From NCBI GenBank assembly GCA_938035525.1, contig CALHOI010000026.1:1-43744 (forward strand): a stretch of 43,744 nt of DNA, written 5' to 3'. Below, one piece after another: positions 6,355 through 15,345 of the stretch. The notes beneath the pieces are model-generated. The model made no database searches, had not been told where the DNA came from, and worked only from the letters and a program-made list of their open reading frames with translations. Within the stretch, counting starts at the first letter, position 1. The number at the start of each line of letters is the position of its first letter. The translations under genes were made by a program, and so were the position numbers. This DNA is from an uncultured Granulosicoccaceae bacterium (GTDB taxonomy: Bacteria > Pseudomonadota > Gammaproteobacteria > Granulosicoccales > Granulosicoccaceae).

Positions 6355-8062
6355 AGACTTTCTCCTTAAAAGGCTCAATTCCTACCCGTTCGAACGTGTC
6401 ATTAAATTGCTCCTCCGGGGTCCTTAATTCTATAAACGTATCAAGAATGTCTTTGATTGCGAGACTTACATCATCTTTTGGGATGGCCTTTCCTAGTCGT
6501 TTACCGAGCGCCGCTTTGTTCCCTGCATGCCCACCGAGTGTAAGTTGGTACCATTCCACGCCGCCTTTTTCGACACCAAGAATACCGATGTCCCCAACGT
6601 GATGATGACCGCAGGCATTCATACAACCCGAAATTTTGATACTCAGGTTACCCAAGTCGTGTTGGTAGTCGATATCGTCAAATCGGGCATTGATCTGATC
6701 GTATATTGTGTATGTCCCGGCATTTGCCAAAGAACAGAAATCCAGGCCAGGGCATACGATCATGTCGCTGAGTTTGCCAATATTGGGTGTGGCCAGTTTT
6801 TGCTTGTTCAGCGATTGCCACAATGAGTAGAGTTCACTCACAGGAACATGTGGCAGCACCAAATTTTGTTCGTGCGTTGTGCGTATTTCTGATTCGCTGA
6901 ACGTTTCGGCCAGTTTCGCTACCGCCTGCATTTGCTCGCAAGTGGCGTCCCCGGCAGGTGCGTCAGCTGATTTCAAACTGACAAACACAATGCGTCGTCC
7001 TGAGTCGCGATGCGCCTGAGTATTGCTCTGATACCATTGATTGAACAGCGGGTTGTTGTGAATTTGCAAAGGCTCTTGGTTTCGCAAAGGCTGGGGGTTT
7101 TGCAAAGGCTCGGGGTTTTGCAAAGGCTCGGGGTTTTGCAAAGACTCAGGGTTGTTCTGACTGCCGAGATCAGGCACTGTGGGGAATTGCGCTTTCAACG
7201 CATCGAACTGTGCCTGTGTAAATGAGTCGTCTTCGTATTGTGAGTGCACCCATTCTTTATCAACAGCGTCGGTGAATGCTTCTATGCCCATGGCATTAAC
7301 CAGAATTTTGATACGCGCCTTGTATAGGTTGTCTCGACGTCCAGCCTGATTGTACACACGCAAAATGGCGTTAAGGTAAGTCAGCAAATGTTGCTTAGGC
7401 AGAAACGGTTTAATCACCGAACCAATGTAAGGGGTGCGACCCAGACCACCACCAACAAGCACTTCAAAACCGATTTCGTTTAATTCGTTTTTAATGAGGC
7501 GAAGACCAATGTCATGCACCTGGACAGCGGCTCTGTCATTCAATGAACCCGTGACCGCAATTTTGAATTTTCGTGGTAACCAGTTAAATTCTGGGTGCAG
7601 GGTTGACCATTGTCGAATCAATTCGCACCACGGGCGTGGGTCTTCAATTTCATCGGCAACGGCGCCGGCTAATGGATCGGTTGTGGTGTTTCTGATGCAG
7701 TTGCCGCTGGTTTGTATCGCGTGCATGTCAACATCGGCCAGGTCTTGCAAGATTTTGGGTACATCGTGTAGCTCGGGCCAGTTGTACTGAATGTTTTGTC
7801 TGGTTGTGAAGTGACCATAACCTTTATCGTACTTTTTAGCGATTTCACCCAGGGTGTGCAATTGAGTGGATGAGAGTAAACCGTAAGGAATGGCCACGCG
7901 CAGCATGTACGCGTGTCGTTGATAGTACAAACCATTGCGTAGACGCAATTGCTTGAACTCATCTTCGTCCAGTTTACCGTTTTGATAACGCTCAACCTGA
8001 TTGGCAAATTCATCCACTCGGGCTTGCACAAACTGCTTGTCTTCGTTGCTGTATTGGTACAT
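6338..8062 (-). CDS. Assimilatory sulfite (nitrite/sulfite) reductase hemoprotein
   Basis: Siroheme/4Fe-4S reductase carrying out the six-electron reduction of sulfite to sulfide (nitrite is the alternative substrate of the family). The cluster ligands are Cys437 and Cys443 (CPGLDFC) and Cys480 and Cys484 (CMNAC, followed by GHHH). HFTTRQNIQYNW and TGSLNDRAAVQVHDIG mark the substrate and siroheme half-domains. At 574 residues it is near the usual length. Residues 303-333 form a low-complexity run of QNPEPL-type hexapeptides encoded by an 18-bp tandem repeat, probably a surface linker between the two reductase halves. Preceded two bases earlier by the ferredoxin-NADP reductase gene, the likely electron source; with a DUF934 partner sulfite is more likely than nitrite. 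No CysJ flavoprotein gene is present. Confidence 0.92.
   Translation of the reverse strand: MYQYSNEDKQFVQARVDEFANQVERYQNGKLDEDEFKQLRLRNGLYYQRHAYMLRVAIPYGLLSSTQLHTLGEIAKKYDKGYGHFTTRQNIQYNWPELHDVPKILQDLADVDMHAIQTSGNCIRNTTTDPLAGAVADEIEDPRPWCELIRQWSTLHPEFNWLPRKFKIAVTGSLNDRAAVQVHDIGLRLIKNELNEIGFEVLVGGGLGRTPYIGSVIKPFLPKQHLLTYLNAILRVYNQAGRRDNLYKARIKILVNAMGIEAFTDAVDKEWVHSQYEDDSFTQAQFDALKAQFPTVPDLGSQNNPESLQNPEPLQNPEPLQNPQPLRNQEPLQIHNNPLFNQWYQSNTQAHRDSGRRIVFVSLKSADAPAGDATCEQMQAVAKLAETFSESEIRTTHEQNLVLPHVPVSELYSLWQSLNKQKLATPNIGKLSDMIVCPGLDFCSLANAGTYTIYDQINARFDDIDYQHDLGNLSIKISGCMNACGHHHVGDIGILGVEKGGVEWYQLTLGGHAGNKAALGKRLGKAIPKDDVSLAIKDILDTFIELRTPEEQFNDTFERVGIEPFKEKVYAVAA
7064..7153. repeat. Five 18-bp tandem copies inside the sulfite reductase gene
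   Basis: Units of the type TTGCAAAGGCTCGGGGTT repeat five times with no gap; two adjacent copies (7100-7117 and 7118-7135) are identical. They are in frame and encode a Gln-Asn-Pro-Glu-Pro-Leu hexapeptide repeat, so copy number can change without breaking the gene. Confidence 0.95.
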
Positions 8063-8064
8063 GA

Positions 8065-9120
8065 CTAAGCTGCCTCAGTTTCGTCATTGGCATAGGGGTC
8101 TTCAACGCCCAGCCGTTTATGCATATTGGGGCTGGTGGTGGTGTACTGCAGGTGTACTTTTTCGCCTGGGTTTAGTTGCTCTTTAATCGCAAAGGCTGCT
8201 AATGCCGCTTCATGGAAACCACTGAGAATCAATTTCTTTTTACCTGGATACCAGTTGATGTCGCCCACCGCGTAAATGCCCGGCACGTTGGTCTGGAATT
8301 TTTCTGTATCGACGATAATCTGATTTTTTTTCAGGTTCAGCCCCCATTGACTGATGGGGCCTAATTTTGGAGACAAGCCATAGAAAACCAAAAGCTGATC
8401 CAGTTCTACACGTCTGGAGACACCGTCCTGGCCAGTCACACTGATGCTTTTGATGCTACCGTTTTCACTGTCGATGCCGCTGACATTGCCGACCAGGAAC
8501 TGCATTTCGTGTTCATCACACAGTGCGCGCATGCGCTCAACCGAAGCGGGTGCTGCTTTGAAATTTTCTGAGCGATGCACAAGCACAACACTGTTGGCCT
8601 CCTTGTAGAGTTCCAGTGCCCAGTCCAATGCCGAATCGCCGCCGCCGAGAATAACGATATCTTTACCCGCATGAACGCCAGTGTCTTTCACTGAATAAAA
8701 TATTGATTCGGTCGGTAAGTCGAGGGTGCCCGGAATTTTTAGCGGCTTGGGTGCGAATGCGCCAACACCACCGGCAACGACGATAGCTCGCGTTATGAAC
8801 TCTAGACCGGTATTGGTGCGTACCAGATAACGATCGTCGTCTTGCCGCGTCACTTCGGTGACTTGCTGAGAATAGTGAAATGTTGGTTTGAAGGGGGCAA
8901 TCTGTTCCTGTAACCGGTCTATCAGCTCTTGAGCGCCAATAGTGGGGTAGGCCGGAATGTCATAGATAGGTTTGTTTGGATACAGCTCAGCACACTGGCC
9001 ACCTGCGGCTGGCAATGACTCGATAACGTGAGCATGCAAACCCAGTAATCCCAGTTCGAACACCTGAAACAAACCGCACGGTCCTGCGCCGATGATAATA
9101 ACGTCAGTTTCTGTTTGCAT
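8065..9120 (-). CDS. Ferredoxin-NADP reductase, thioredoxin-reductase-like type
   Basis: FAD- and NADPH-binding flavoprotein (351 residues) of the thioredoxin-reductase-like FNR family, which moves electrons between NADPH and ferredoxin. The FAD site is VIIIGAGPCGL at the N-terminus, the NADPH site VILGGGDSALDWA in the middle, and a second FAD contact is YAVGDINWYPGKKKL. No CxxC redox pair is present, which separates it from true thioredoxin reductase. The gene is the first of an operon with the sulfite reductase (two bases apart) and DUF934 genes, so it most likely supplies ferredoxin-borne electrons for sulfite reduction. The ribosome binding site before ATG 9120 is weak (CCAGG). Confidence 0.9.
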   Translation of the reverse strand: MQTETDVIIIGAGPCGLFQVFELGLLGLHAHVIESLPAAGGQCAELYPNKPIYDIPAYPTIGAQELIDRLQEQIAPFKPTFHYSQQVTEVTRQDDDRYLVRTNTGLEFITRAIVVAGGVGAFAPKPLKIPGTLDLPTESIFYSVKDTGVHAGKDIVILGGGDSALDWALELYKEANSVVLVHRSENFKAAPASVERMRALCDEHEMQFLVGNVSGIDSENGSIKSISVTGQDGVSRRVELDQLLVFYGLSPKLGPISQWGLNLKKNQIIVDTEKFQTNVPGIYAVGDINWYPGKKKLILSGFHEAALAAFAIKEQLNPGEKVHLQYTTTSPNMHKRLGVEDPYANDETEAA

Positions 9121-9133
9121 GCCTGGATTAAAC

Positions 9134-9155
9134 TCTGTGTGTTTGGATACACAGA
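9134..9155. promoter_or_regulatory. Inverted repeat in the leader of the sulfite-reduction operon
   Basis: TCTGTGT and ACACAGA form a perfect seven-base inverted repeat separated by eight bases, 14 bases upstream of the reductase start. It could be a repressor or activator site or a leader hairpin; no match to a known operator such as CysB is claimed. Confidence 0.5.
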
Positions 9156-9183
9156 TTTGAGCAGGAAACGACGTGGTTGTTTA

Positions 9184-9211
9184 ATGCTATTTTGCTATAA
9201 CCATATGCCAA
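9184..9211 (-). promoter_or_regulatory. Possible sigma-70 promoter for the sulfite-reduction operon
   Basis: On the minus strand TTGGCA (9206-9211) is followed after 16 bases by TAGCAT (9184-9189). Transcription would begin near 9177 and leave a leader of about 57 bases that contains the inverted repeat at 9134-9155. The match is moderate. Confidence 0.35.
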
Positions 9212-9260
9212 AATGATTGCAGCCTTAAAGGCTGACAGTCGAGCGGCGGAAAAGCGCACA

Positions 9261-9287
9261 AAAAAGGCCACACAACGTGGCCTTTTT
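9261..9287 (-). terminator. Rho-independent terminator after the second pilY1 gene
   Basis: A perfect 11-bp stem (GTGGCCTTTTT with its complement) and five-base loop ends in a T run on either strand. It lies 42 bases past the stop of the distal pilY1 gene and would close the pilin operon; it is also suited to stopping rightward transcripts. Confidence 0.85.
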
Positions 9288-9328
9288 CGGTACATGTACT
9301 GGCATTGTTGCCAAATGGTTAAGGCAGT

Positions 9329-12300
9329 TTACTCGCCTTCATCCTCACCGTTATCCACCCAGAATGTGCGGCGAGTCAAATCGACGAAATTCGGTGTAAA
9401 CGGCTGCTCCGGTCCGGCCAGCAGGGTTGGGCCATTGTCGGTTATCAGAACGGCTGGTTCTGGTGGAATGCCACCGTGTGCCAGTTCTTTTTCGCGATCA
9501 TCTTCATCGATCTCGCCGTCACCATTCATGTCGACCGTTGGTGAGCCATCAATAATATTGAGTGCATAGACTGACCCACCGCCTATAGCTGTGGTACAGG
9601 CACCAACGGCCAGAGCAGGGCGATAACTGGTAAAAATTACCTGGTTATTTGCGGTCACACTGGCACCAAGTACTTTTTCGCCCGTTGCACCCAAATCGTA
9701 CCGCCAACCGTACTGATTGACCTCAGGTGTCAGGTTGTTGGTAACGTCAATCAAATCAGCTTCAGTGATTGGCTGGTAAGTTTGGCCACCGTCAGTGGTT
9801 TTGCCATACCCGGCTGGGGTGTCAAACAGATTGCCTGTCTTGATCATGTAAAAGCGATCATCAATCAATAGATCAAGTGGGTGCGCTCGCCAGCCTGAAC
9901 CGATGCTGATTGAAATAAAACGATCACCATCGTTAGAGATAATCGCCACATCAGGCTCATAGTAAAAGCGGCGCTCACCCGCATAATCATTACCTGTAGT
10001 CAGGTTTGCCAGCACACCACCTTGTAGTAATGGGCCGCTTTGGTGAAATTGCGTAAAGTCGAAACGCCAAATCTGACCGCCGGTGTCGGATGCGTACATT
10101 TGATCAGCAAAGCCGTCATAGTTGGTATCCAGAATACGCAGATTCGATGGTATGGAGAAATCCATATCGTCAAACTGTTGGTTGCCACCTGTGGTGCCTA
10201 ATGCCGACCAAATTAATTGTCCGGTTTCAGCATCAACTATGTAAATGCCACGGCCCTTAGTTGCCTCTTGTCTTTCCACTCGTCTTGAATTGCCGTTACT
10301 GTCCTCGTACTGTGCATCCTGATTGGTGTCGTAGCCGGCACCGAATATCAGTACGTTTCGTTCTTCGTTGTTAAAACGAATTTTTGTCGGTGACATTTTC
10401 GACCACGTTTGGCCCAGTTCTTCAAAACCGGGCTGACCGGCCTCAATAACCCAGGCAAGCTTGGGATTAAGTCGGCTGGCAACATTCAGTGCATAGTAGT
10501 TGCTGCCACCGCGTCTCATGCCAGTGTAAAGATAGGCCTTTTCACCGGGGTCGATAATAACGTTGTCGTTGTCATCGGTAGTCCACACGGATAAAACACC
10601 GTCTAGCCCGTAAGGGTGTGAGTCAGACGACTGGTTATTCCAGTAGATATCAAAATTGCTCAGCAATTCTTGTGGCACGTACGAGTACAGCTCTTCGCCT
10701 TCCTCTCGGTCGATGGCGTGCAAATAACCTTCGTTTGTACCGACAAATATAGAGGTTGCCGTTGCGGCGCCGTTGGCGTAGTTAAGAATAACCGGACGAG
10801 CATGCATCGGGTCACCCATATGCTGACGCCAGTCATCGGTGCTGCCATCTTCATCATCATCTCTTAAATCGACTCCGCGGCCCCATTTGAGCAACGCTTG
10901 GCGATAAGCGGCCTGGTCTGCCGCTGCGATGTTTGCAAGCCCCATGTCATTAATGGTGATGTTGTTATTGTTTTCGTGTAACGCCTGCGCCGGTGCCGAT
11001 AAATCAACGCCATTGGGCGGTATGTCGTTGGCATAGTCGCCAATGAATGTAAATATACGACGTGGTTTACCGGCGTTAAATGCTAATTCCTTTGCCGCAC
11101 CACCCTGAGCAACCTGATTGCCATCAGGGGTGTCGCTCCACCAGCTTCGGCTGTCTTTATCAAAGAATCCGCTTGTCTCATCAACAGCCGCATTACCGTT
11201 AACGTCTAATATGGTGATGTCGCCGTTGCTGTCTGTACCCACTTCGTAACGCTTTAGGTTGCCTTTCCAGGTTGGGCGCTGATTAGGCTTGAACAGGGCA
11301 AAGTAGATATCGTTTCTGTGGGTCAGACGATTAAACTGGTTAACGGTTGCACCCGGTGCCACGAAACTGGTATCAACTGACAACACGTCACCCAAAATGG
11401 ATTGGAATACATCGACCAATTGTGCCGATGATTGAGCCTGGTAGTAGCCACCGCCACCCTTGTTAGCAATTGATTCCAGAAACGGGCTATTGATATTAAA
11501 ACCAATAGTGTACGTTGAAATGTTCTGCTTACCGTTCATTGCTCCAGCATGATCAGTTTCGTTGAGCCACTCAGCTAATTCTTCACCGCATTGTTCGTTC
11601 ACATTAGGGTTGCTGCAACTGCTTTTGCCAGTGAGTGCTTTCACTTTATTCAATGCACTGTTAGATGTTGCTGCACCGTCTGATAAGAACACAATATGGT
11701 TGGTTTGGCAGCTGGATCTGAACGGTGTTAAGTAATTTGCATTGCCGTTGATCTCTTCCCAGCGACAATCCCAGTCGTCCAGATCTGACACTGAGCAACC
11801 ATTGGGGCGATGGACCGAGCCACCGGTGTAGCTTTCTGGTACCGATACGCGGTGATAACGATGTCGAGACGGACCTCGACGCGTACCATAGTCAACCTGA
11901 CCACCCCTGAAGTATTGCGTGGCTTCGTAGTAAGCATCAACAATCGGCGTACCTCCCGTTGCGGTTAAGCCATTGACCACTTCTTTGAGTCTGTCTCTGG
12001 CTGTAATGTAAGTAGGCGAGCTATTGTCTGCTGTGGATTGATATTCGATGCGTATTTTCGGTGCATTCGCCGGCTCTCCATCAATGGTTTCATAACGTCG
12101 AATGTTGTTACCGGATACGCGACTAAACATGAATACCATGGCGTTGCCAGAATCCCAGCCATTACGGTTGACCAACTCCTGAACGATTGGTCGCAGATCT
12201 GCCGTGGTGGCCTTTTGGTTTCGGTTGAGTGCCGGGATGTTGCTCCATCGCACTCTTGCCCCTGTTTTTGGTCGATTTGAAATATTTCTGTATCGAGATT

Positions 12301-13492
12301 TAAAGGTGACCGGGTTGTCTCTTGCTTCACCGGCTATATCCAGAGATACATTCCCTGAAGTGTATTTTTCAACTTCAAATTCAATACTGGCACTGGTGAT
12401 GACTGCACCTTTTGGTACTTTTATATCTTCAAAGCGCACAGCAAGAATTTGATTGGTGTTGCCGTCGTATGGCATTTCCAAATCCTGACTATTGGTATTG
12501 GTTGTTCCACGCCACACGCTTTCTTCTGCATCGTCTGTGCTCCTGGAGACTTGCGAAACCGCCGTTTTGTTAATACAACCCCCACCATTGGGAATGTTGG
12601 AACTGTCGTAAGTGTATTTAAGCGCCGGAGCTGCACTAGCAGAATTGTCAAACGAGTAGGCGTCGCGGCTACCCGTACCTTTGATTGTTAAAGCGACTGA
12701 GTTACCGCCACACCAACCAGGTAAATTGACTAACTCTTGTAAAATAGCTGACACATCTTCAGTTTGATAGGTCAGGTTCTGCTTCCAGTCTTCAGGTTGC
12801 CATGTTACTGTCGCTGCGGTTTCGGTTCGCGAGGAAATATTGGCGTTATTCGCGGTGTATGCTGAAGCATTGTTAACCTTTTCGCCCGCTATGGTAAATA
12901 GTGCGTCGCCAGCTTTGTCTTGGGTGGCAGTGAATTCGATTTTTGCAGATGTGATTGTTGAGCCTTGCGGTATGCTAATTTTTTCGAATCGCATGCCAAC
13001 AGCCTGATCATTATCACCGCTCCTTCCCATGGTTAGAATATTACCGTTTATCGACATATTCCCATTGGCGAGACGCTCTTCGGCATCGTTGCCACTACTG
13101 GTGACTCGAGGTGCTGCGCTGACTTCGCCGCAGTCATCTTGTTCGCACAGTTCTTTATCGATTGCGGTAACCGGGAATAGCACAGCGCCACCACCCTCGG
13201 TGCCGTTAAAGCGCATTAAGCCAACGTTTACGTTGGTTGTGTTATCAAGAATAACATCGAGCGCGTCCTTCATGCGTTCAAGGCGCGAGGACGGGCCACC
13301 ATCTGTATAATTCATTGACCCGGATGTATCCAACACAAACATCACGTTCGGGAATATATCCAAATTGGGGTCAACCTGGCCAAAAAAGACTTCTGTGTCA
13401 TCGGCAAATGCAGTCGACATACAAATCGAGCTGGCACATAGCGCACCCAGCAAGCTTTTCGCCCGCGAATGTGTGGTTTGTTCGTTATCCAT
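9329..13492 (-). CDS. pilY1: PilY1-type pilus tip adhesin, two-module form (distal copy)
   Basis: Type IV pilus-associated protein expected at the pilus tip, where it promotes assembly and adhesion. From the chosen start (1387 residues) there is a signal peptide ending STAFA, then a von Willebrand A domain with the MIDAS motif DTSGS at residue 55. That domain is interrupted by two beta-rich modules (about 164-295 and 350-484, each beginning [AG]xRFExIxxPxG), and resumes with GGTPIVDAYYEATQYF and NHIVFLSDG. The C-terminal PilY1 beta-propeller follows, with a Ca-binding-like loop DTNYDGFAD at about 1122 before the IWRFDF strand. ATG 13492 is chosen for the signal peptide, though AAGGAG is 12 bases away; an ATG at 13588 overlapping the pilX stop (TGATG) would add 32 residues. 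Last gene of its cassette, followed by a strong terminator. Confidence 0.9.
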   Translation of the reverse strand: MDNEQTTHSRAKSLLGALCASSICMSTAFADDTEVFFGQVDPNLDIFPNVMFVLDTSGSMNYTDGGPSSRLERMKDALDVILDNTTNVNVGLMRFNGTEGGGAVLFPVTAIDKELCEQDDCGEVSAAPRVTSSGNDAEERLANGNMSINGNILTMGRSGDNDQAVGMRFEKISIPQGSTITSAKIEFTATQDKAGDALFTIAGEKVNNASAYTANNANISSRTETAATVTWQPEDWKQNLTYQTEDVSAILQELVNLPGWCGGNSVALTIKGTGSRDAYSFDNSASAAPALKYTYDSSNIPNGGGCINKTAVSQVSRSTDDAEESVWRGTTNTNSQDLEMPYDGNTNQILAVRFEDIKVPKGAVITSASIEFEVEKYTSGNVSLDIAGEARDNPVTFKSRYRNISNRPKTGARVRWSNIPALNRNQKATTADLRPIVQELVNRNGWDSGNAMVFMFSRVSGNNIRRYETIDGEPANAPKIRIEYQSTADNSSPTYITARDRLKEVVNGLTATGGTPIVDAYYEATQYFRGGQVDYGTRRGPSRHRYHRVSVPESYTGGSVHRPNGCSVSDLDDWDCRWEEINGNANYLTPFRSSCQTNHIVFLSDGAATSNSALNKVKALTGKSSCSNPNVNEQCGEELAEWLNETDHAGAMNGKQNISTYTIGFNINSPFLESIANKGGGGYYQAQSSAQLVDVFQSILGDVLSVDTSFVAPGATVNQFNRLTHRNDIYFALFKPNQRPTWKGNLKRYEVGTDSNGDITILDVNGNAAVDETSGFFDKDSRSWWSDTPDGNQVAQGGAAKELAFNAGKPRRIFTFIGDYANDIPPNGVDLSAPAQALHENNNNITINDMGLANIAAADQAAYRQALLKWGRGVDLRDDDEDGSTDDWRQHMGDPMHARPVILNYANGAATATSIFVGTNEGYLHAIDREEGEELYSYVPQELLSNFDIYWNNQSSDSHPYGLDGVLSVWTTDDNDNVIIDPGEKAYLYTGMRRGGSNYYALNVASRLNPKLAWVIEAGQPGFEELGQTWSKMSPTKIRFNNEERNVLIFGAGYDTNQDAQYEDSNGNSRRVERQEATKGRGIYIVDAETGQLIWSALGTTGGNQQFDDMDFSIPSNLRILDTNYDGFADQMYASDTGGQIWRFDFTQFHQSGPLLQGGVLANLTTGNDYAGERRFYYEPDVAIISNDGDRFISISIGSGWRAHPLDLLIDDRFYMIKTGNLFDTPAGYGKTTDGGQTYQPITEADLIDVTNNLTPEVNQYGWRYDLGATGEKVLGASVTANNQVIFTSYRPALAVGACTTAIGGGSVYALNIIDGSPTVDMNGDGEIDEDDREKELAHGGIPPEPAVLITDNGPTLLAGPEQPFTPNFVDLTRRTFWVDNGEDEGE

Positions 13493-13587
13493 GTTGTGCT
13501 TGTTCTCCTTAGACAGGACATTCATTTGCATATTTTTAACTTTCATTTGTCTCAATCCTAAAACTGACGACGTTACAACAGACAGCA

Positions 13588-14103
13588 TCACAACTGACGG
13601 CCGGGCGCGATTCGGTACGCACCTTGAATAACAGACGCGTTTGAACTCACTGCTTTTATCTTGGCATCAGCTTTTACTTCAAATCTGTAAGCCATAAAGT
13701 TACTACTGGCATTACCAGCAGAATAGCCGTAGGCTGGTCCGAACCCGGTAAACTGAACTTCGGCCTCGCTTTCCATGCCAATGGCTTGTTTCATATCAAT
13801 GATTTTATTCAACTTTGGCGACAACTCCATTTCTCCAACCATCACGGCCTCTACATTGGCTATGTTGATAGCGTCGGCCAGATTTTCTTTGTCATTCAAC
13901 ATGACTTCACTGCCAGACTCTGCACCCTGAAAAGTGGTGGCTGCCTGCACCGAATTACTGGCCATGCGACGCTCCAGAGTAGAGCCGCGCATGCTTGAGA
14001 TGCCCATGATCGATAGCATGAAGATTAATATCATTGCCACCAATAACGCACCGCCGTGCTGGCGTGGTTTCGGTGTTGCTATTGTTTGTAAGACTAGATG
14101 CAT
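13588..14103 (-). CDS. pilX: Minor pilin PilX (distal cassette)
   Basis: Minor pilin of 171 residues that, with FimU, PilV and PilW, primes type IV pilus assembly and links to PilY1. The N-terminal helix begins after HG (QHGGALLVAMILIFMLSIMG), and SSMRGSTLERRMASN is the classic PilX continuation, followed by TFQGAESG. The usual Glu at position five of mature pilins is missing, as expected for PilX/GspK-type subunits. The gene lies between pilW (48 bases upstream) and pilY1, matching the Pseudomonas order. The ribosome binding site (GGA six bases upstream) is modest. It differs considerably from the other PilX in this window, so the duplication is old or the cassettes were acquired separately. 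Confidence 0.88.
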   Translation of the reverse strand: MHLVLQTIATPKPRQHGGALLVAMILIFMLSIMGISSMRGSTLERRMASNSVQAATTFQGAESGSEVMLNDKENLADAINIANVEAVMVGEMELSPKLNKIIDMKQAIGMESEAEVQFTGFGPAYGYSAGNASSNFMAYRFEVKADAKIKAVSSNASVIQGAYRIAPGRQL

Positions 14104-14151
14104 AGGTATCCAATGGTTCGCTGTTTCTGTTGACTCAATATTGATTTATTT

Positions 14152-15345
14152 TTATGGGTCATCGGTCTGCGAGAAGAACACTCTGTCGTCGCGTCTGTTT
14201 CTAACCTTAACGGTGGTGTTAAACACCAGTCGATAACGACGGTCTTGCGCGTGTGAAAGCCCACTGTCGGCGTTGGCAGCTGGTGGAATAGGTTGTCCTG
14301 CAATCACATACACATTGGTATCGTCTTGCTCCGCAATACGCTCATAGGAGGTCATGATCAATCCAATTTGCACGCTTTCAACATCTTCAGGATTAAACAC
14401 CGGGTCGTTAGCAGAAACGTATCGCAAGGTATTATTGTGTCTAAGACCAAAAGAGATGCGCATGTTCTCAACACCTTGTGCCAGTTCTGCAGGAGGATTG
14501 TTTGGGTCGTTGTACGGGTAGCTCTGCTGGTACAGCGCTCGAATACTGTCACCGGATTCATTCACCAGTCCGGTATCGCCAATGTAGTAAACATGTGAGC
14601 GAAAACGCATGACTCGGGTGTGTGCAATGTCATTGGGTAAGCCATAGCGCGCTGAGAGGTTACCGTCAACATTGCGCGGCGCCGCGTGTGCCAGAGATTG
14701 TCCATCCCCATCATTAGCCACGCCAGTTACTTCGATTAAATCAACGTTGTCGCAACTGGCTATTAACGCCAGATCACCAACTCTTATGCCCAAGTCTTCT
14801 GTTGTAACAATGGGCCCGTCAAGACTGGGTACGTCAGCTGTGACAATGGGGCCGGGCAAAGTGGAACGAACGCGATCGCCGTACTGCACGGTCAGAACAT
14901 CGGTTCCGGGTATCGATGGATTGTCTTCCGGGGGATCGAATCCACCGGGAATATCTGGAGACCAGTTGTCTGCATCAACGACCACCGCACCGGTGACTAA
15001 CGATGCATTAAAATTAAATTTTGGTTCGCCGTTGTCTTTAAACCCGTCTTGCGGTACAGGAGCGTTGGCCGCTTTAACCGTCATTCTGCCGCGACGCGAA
15101 TCCAGGCAACCCTGGTAGCCAGCCATACGAATGTCTTTACTTAGCGTGGTTAGGGCGAATCGTGCGTTTTCCTGAATATTGGACATGGCCGAATTAAGTT
15201 CGGCGCTACGCTTGTTGCCAGAGAACACGGCAATCATGCCCGTTAGTAGTATCAGGCCAACTGCCATTGCGATAAGCAGCTCAACCAGCGAAAAGCCTTT
15301 GTAACTCGCCGATAAGGTGATTGGCTTGGCGCGACTATTGATCAC
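14152..15345 (-). CDS. pilW: Minor pilin PilW (distal cassette)
   Basis: Large minor pilin with the prepilin signature KG/FSLVELLIAMAVG, cut by PilD after the Gly, followed by a long hydrophobic helix and the PilW hallmark NIQENARFALTTLSKDIRMAGYQGC. About 397 residues. I place the start at GTG 15345: GGAG lies seven bases upstream, the leader peptide then has a normal length, and the gene overlaps pilV by 11 bases. An ATG at 15405 would lie far inside pilV. The C-terminal domain (ending VKVRNRRD and beyond) closely parallels the other PilW in this window, including the IGLIMTSYE block and the Arg-rich end, showing common ancestry. Confidence 0.9.
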   Translation of the reverse strand: MINSRAKPITLSASYKGFSLVELLIAMAVGLILLTGMIAVFSGNKRSAELNSAMSNIQENARFALTTLSKDIRMAGYQGCLDSRRGRMTVKAANAPVPQDGFKDNGEPKFNFNASLVTGAVVVDADNWSPDIPGGFDPPEDNPSIPGTDVLTVQYGDRVRSTLPGPIVTADVPSLDGPIVTTEDLGIRVGDLALIASCDNVDLIEVTGVANDGDGQSLAHAAPRNVDGNLSARYGLPNDIAHTRVMRFRSHVYYIGDTGLVNESGDSIRALYQQSYPYNDPNNPPAELAQGVENMRISFGLRHNNTLRYVSANDPVFNPEDVESVQIGLIMTSYERIAEQDDTNVYVIAGQPIPPAANADSGLSHAQDRRYRLVFNTTVKVRNRRDDRVFFSQTDDP

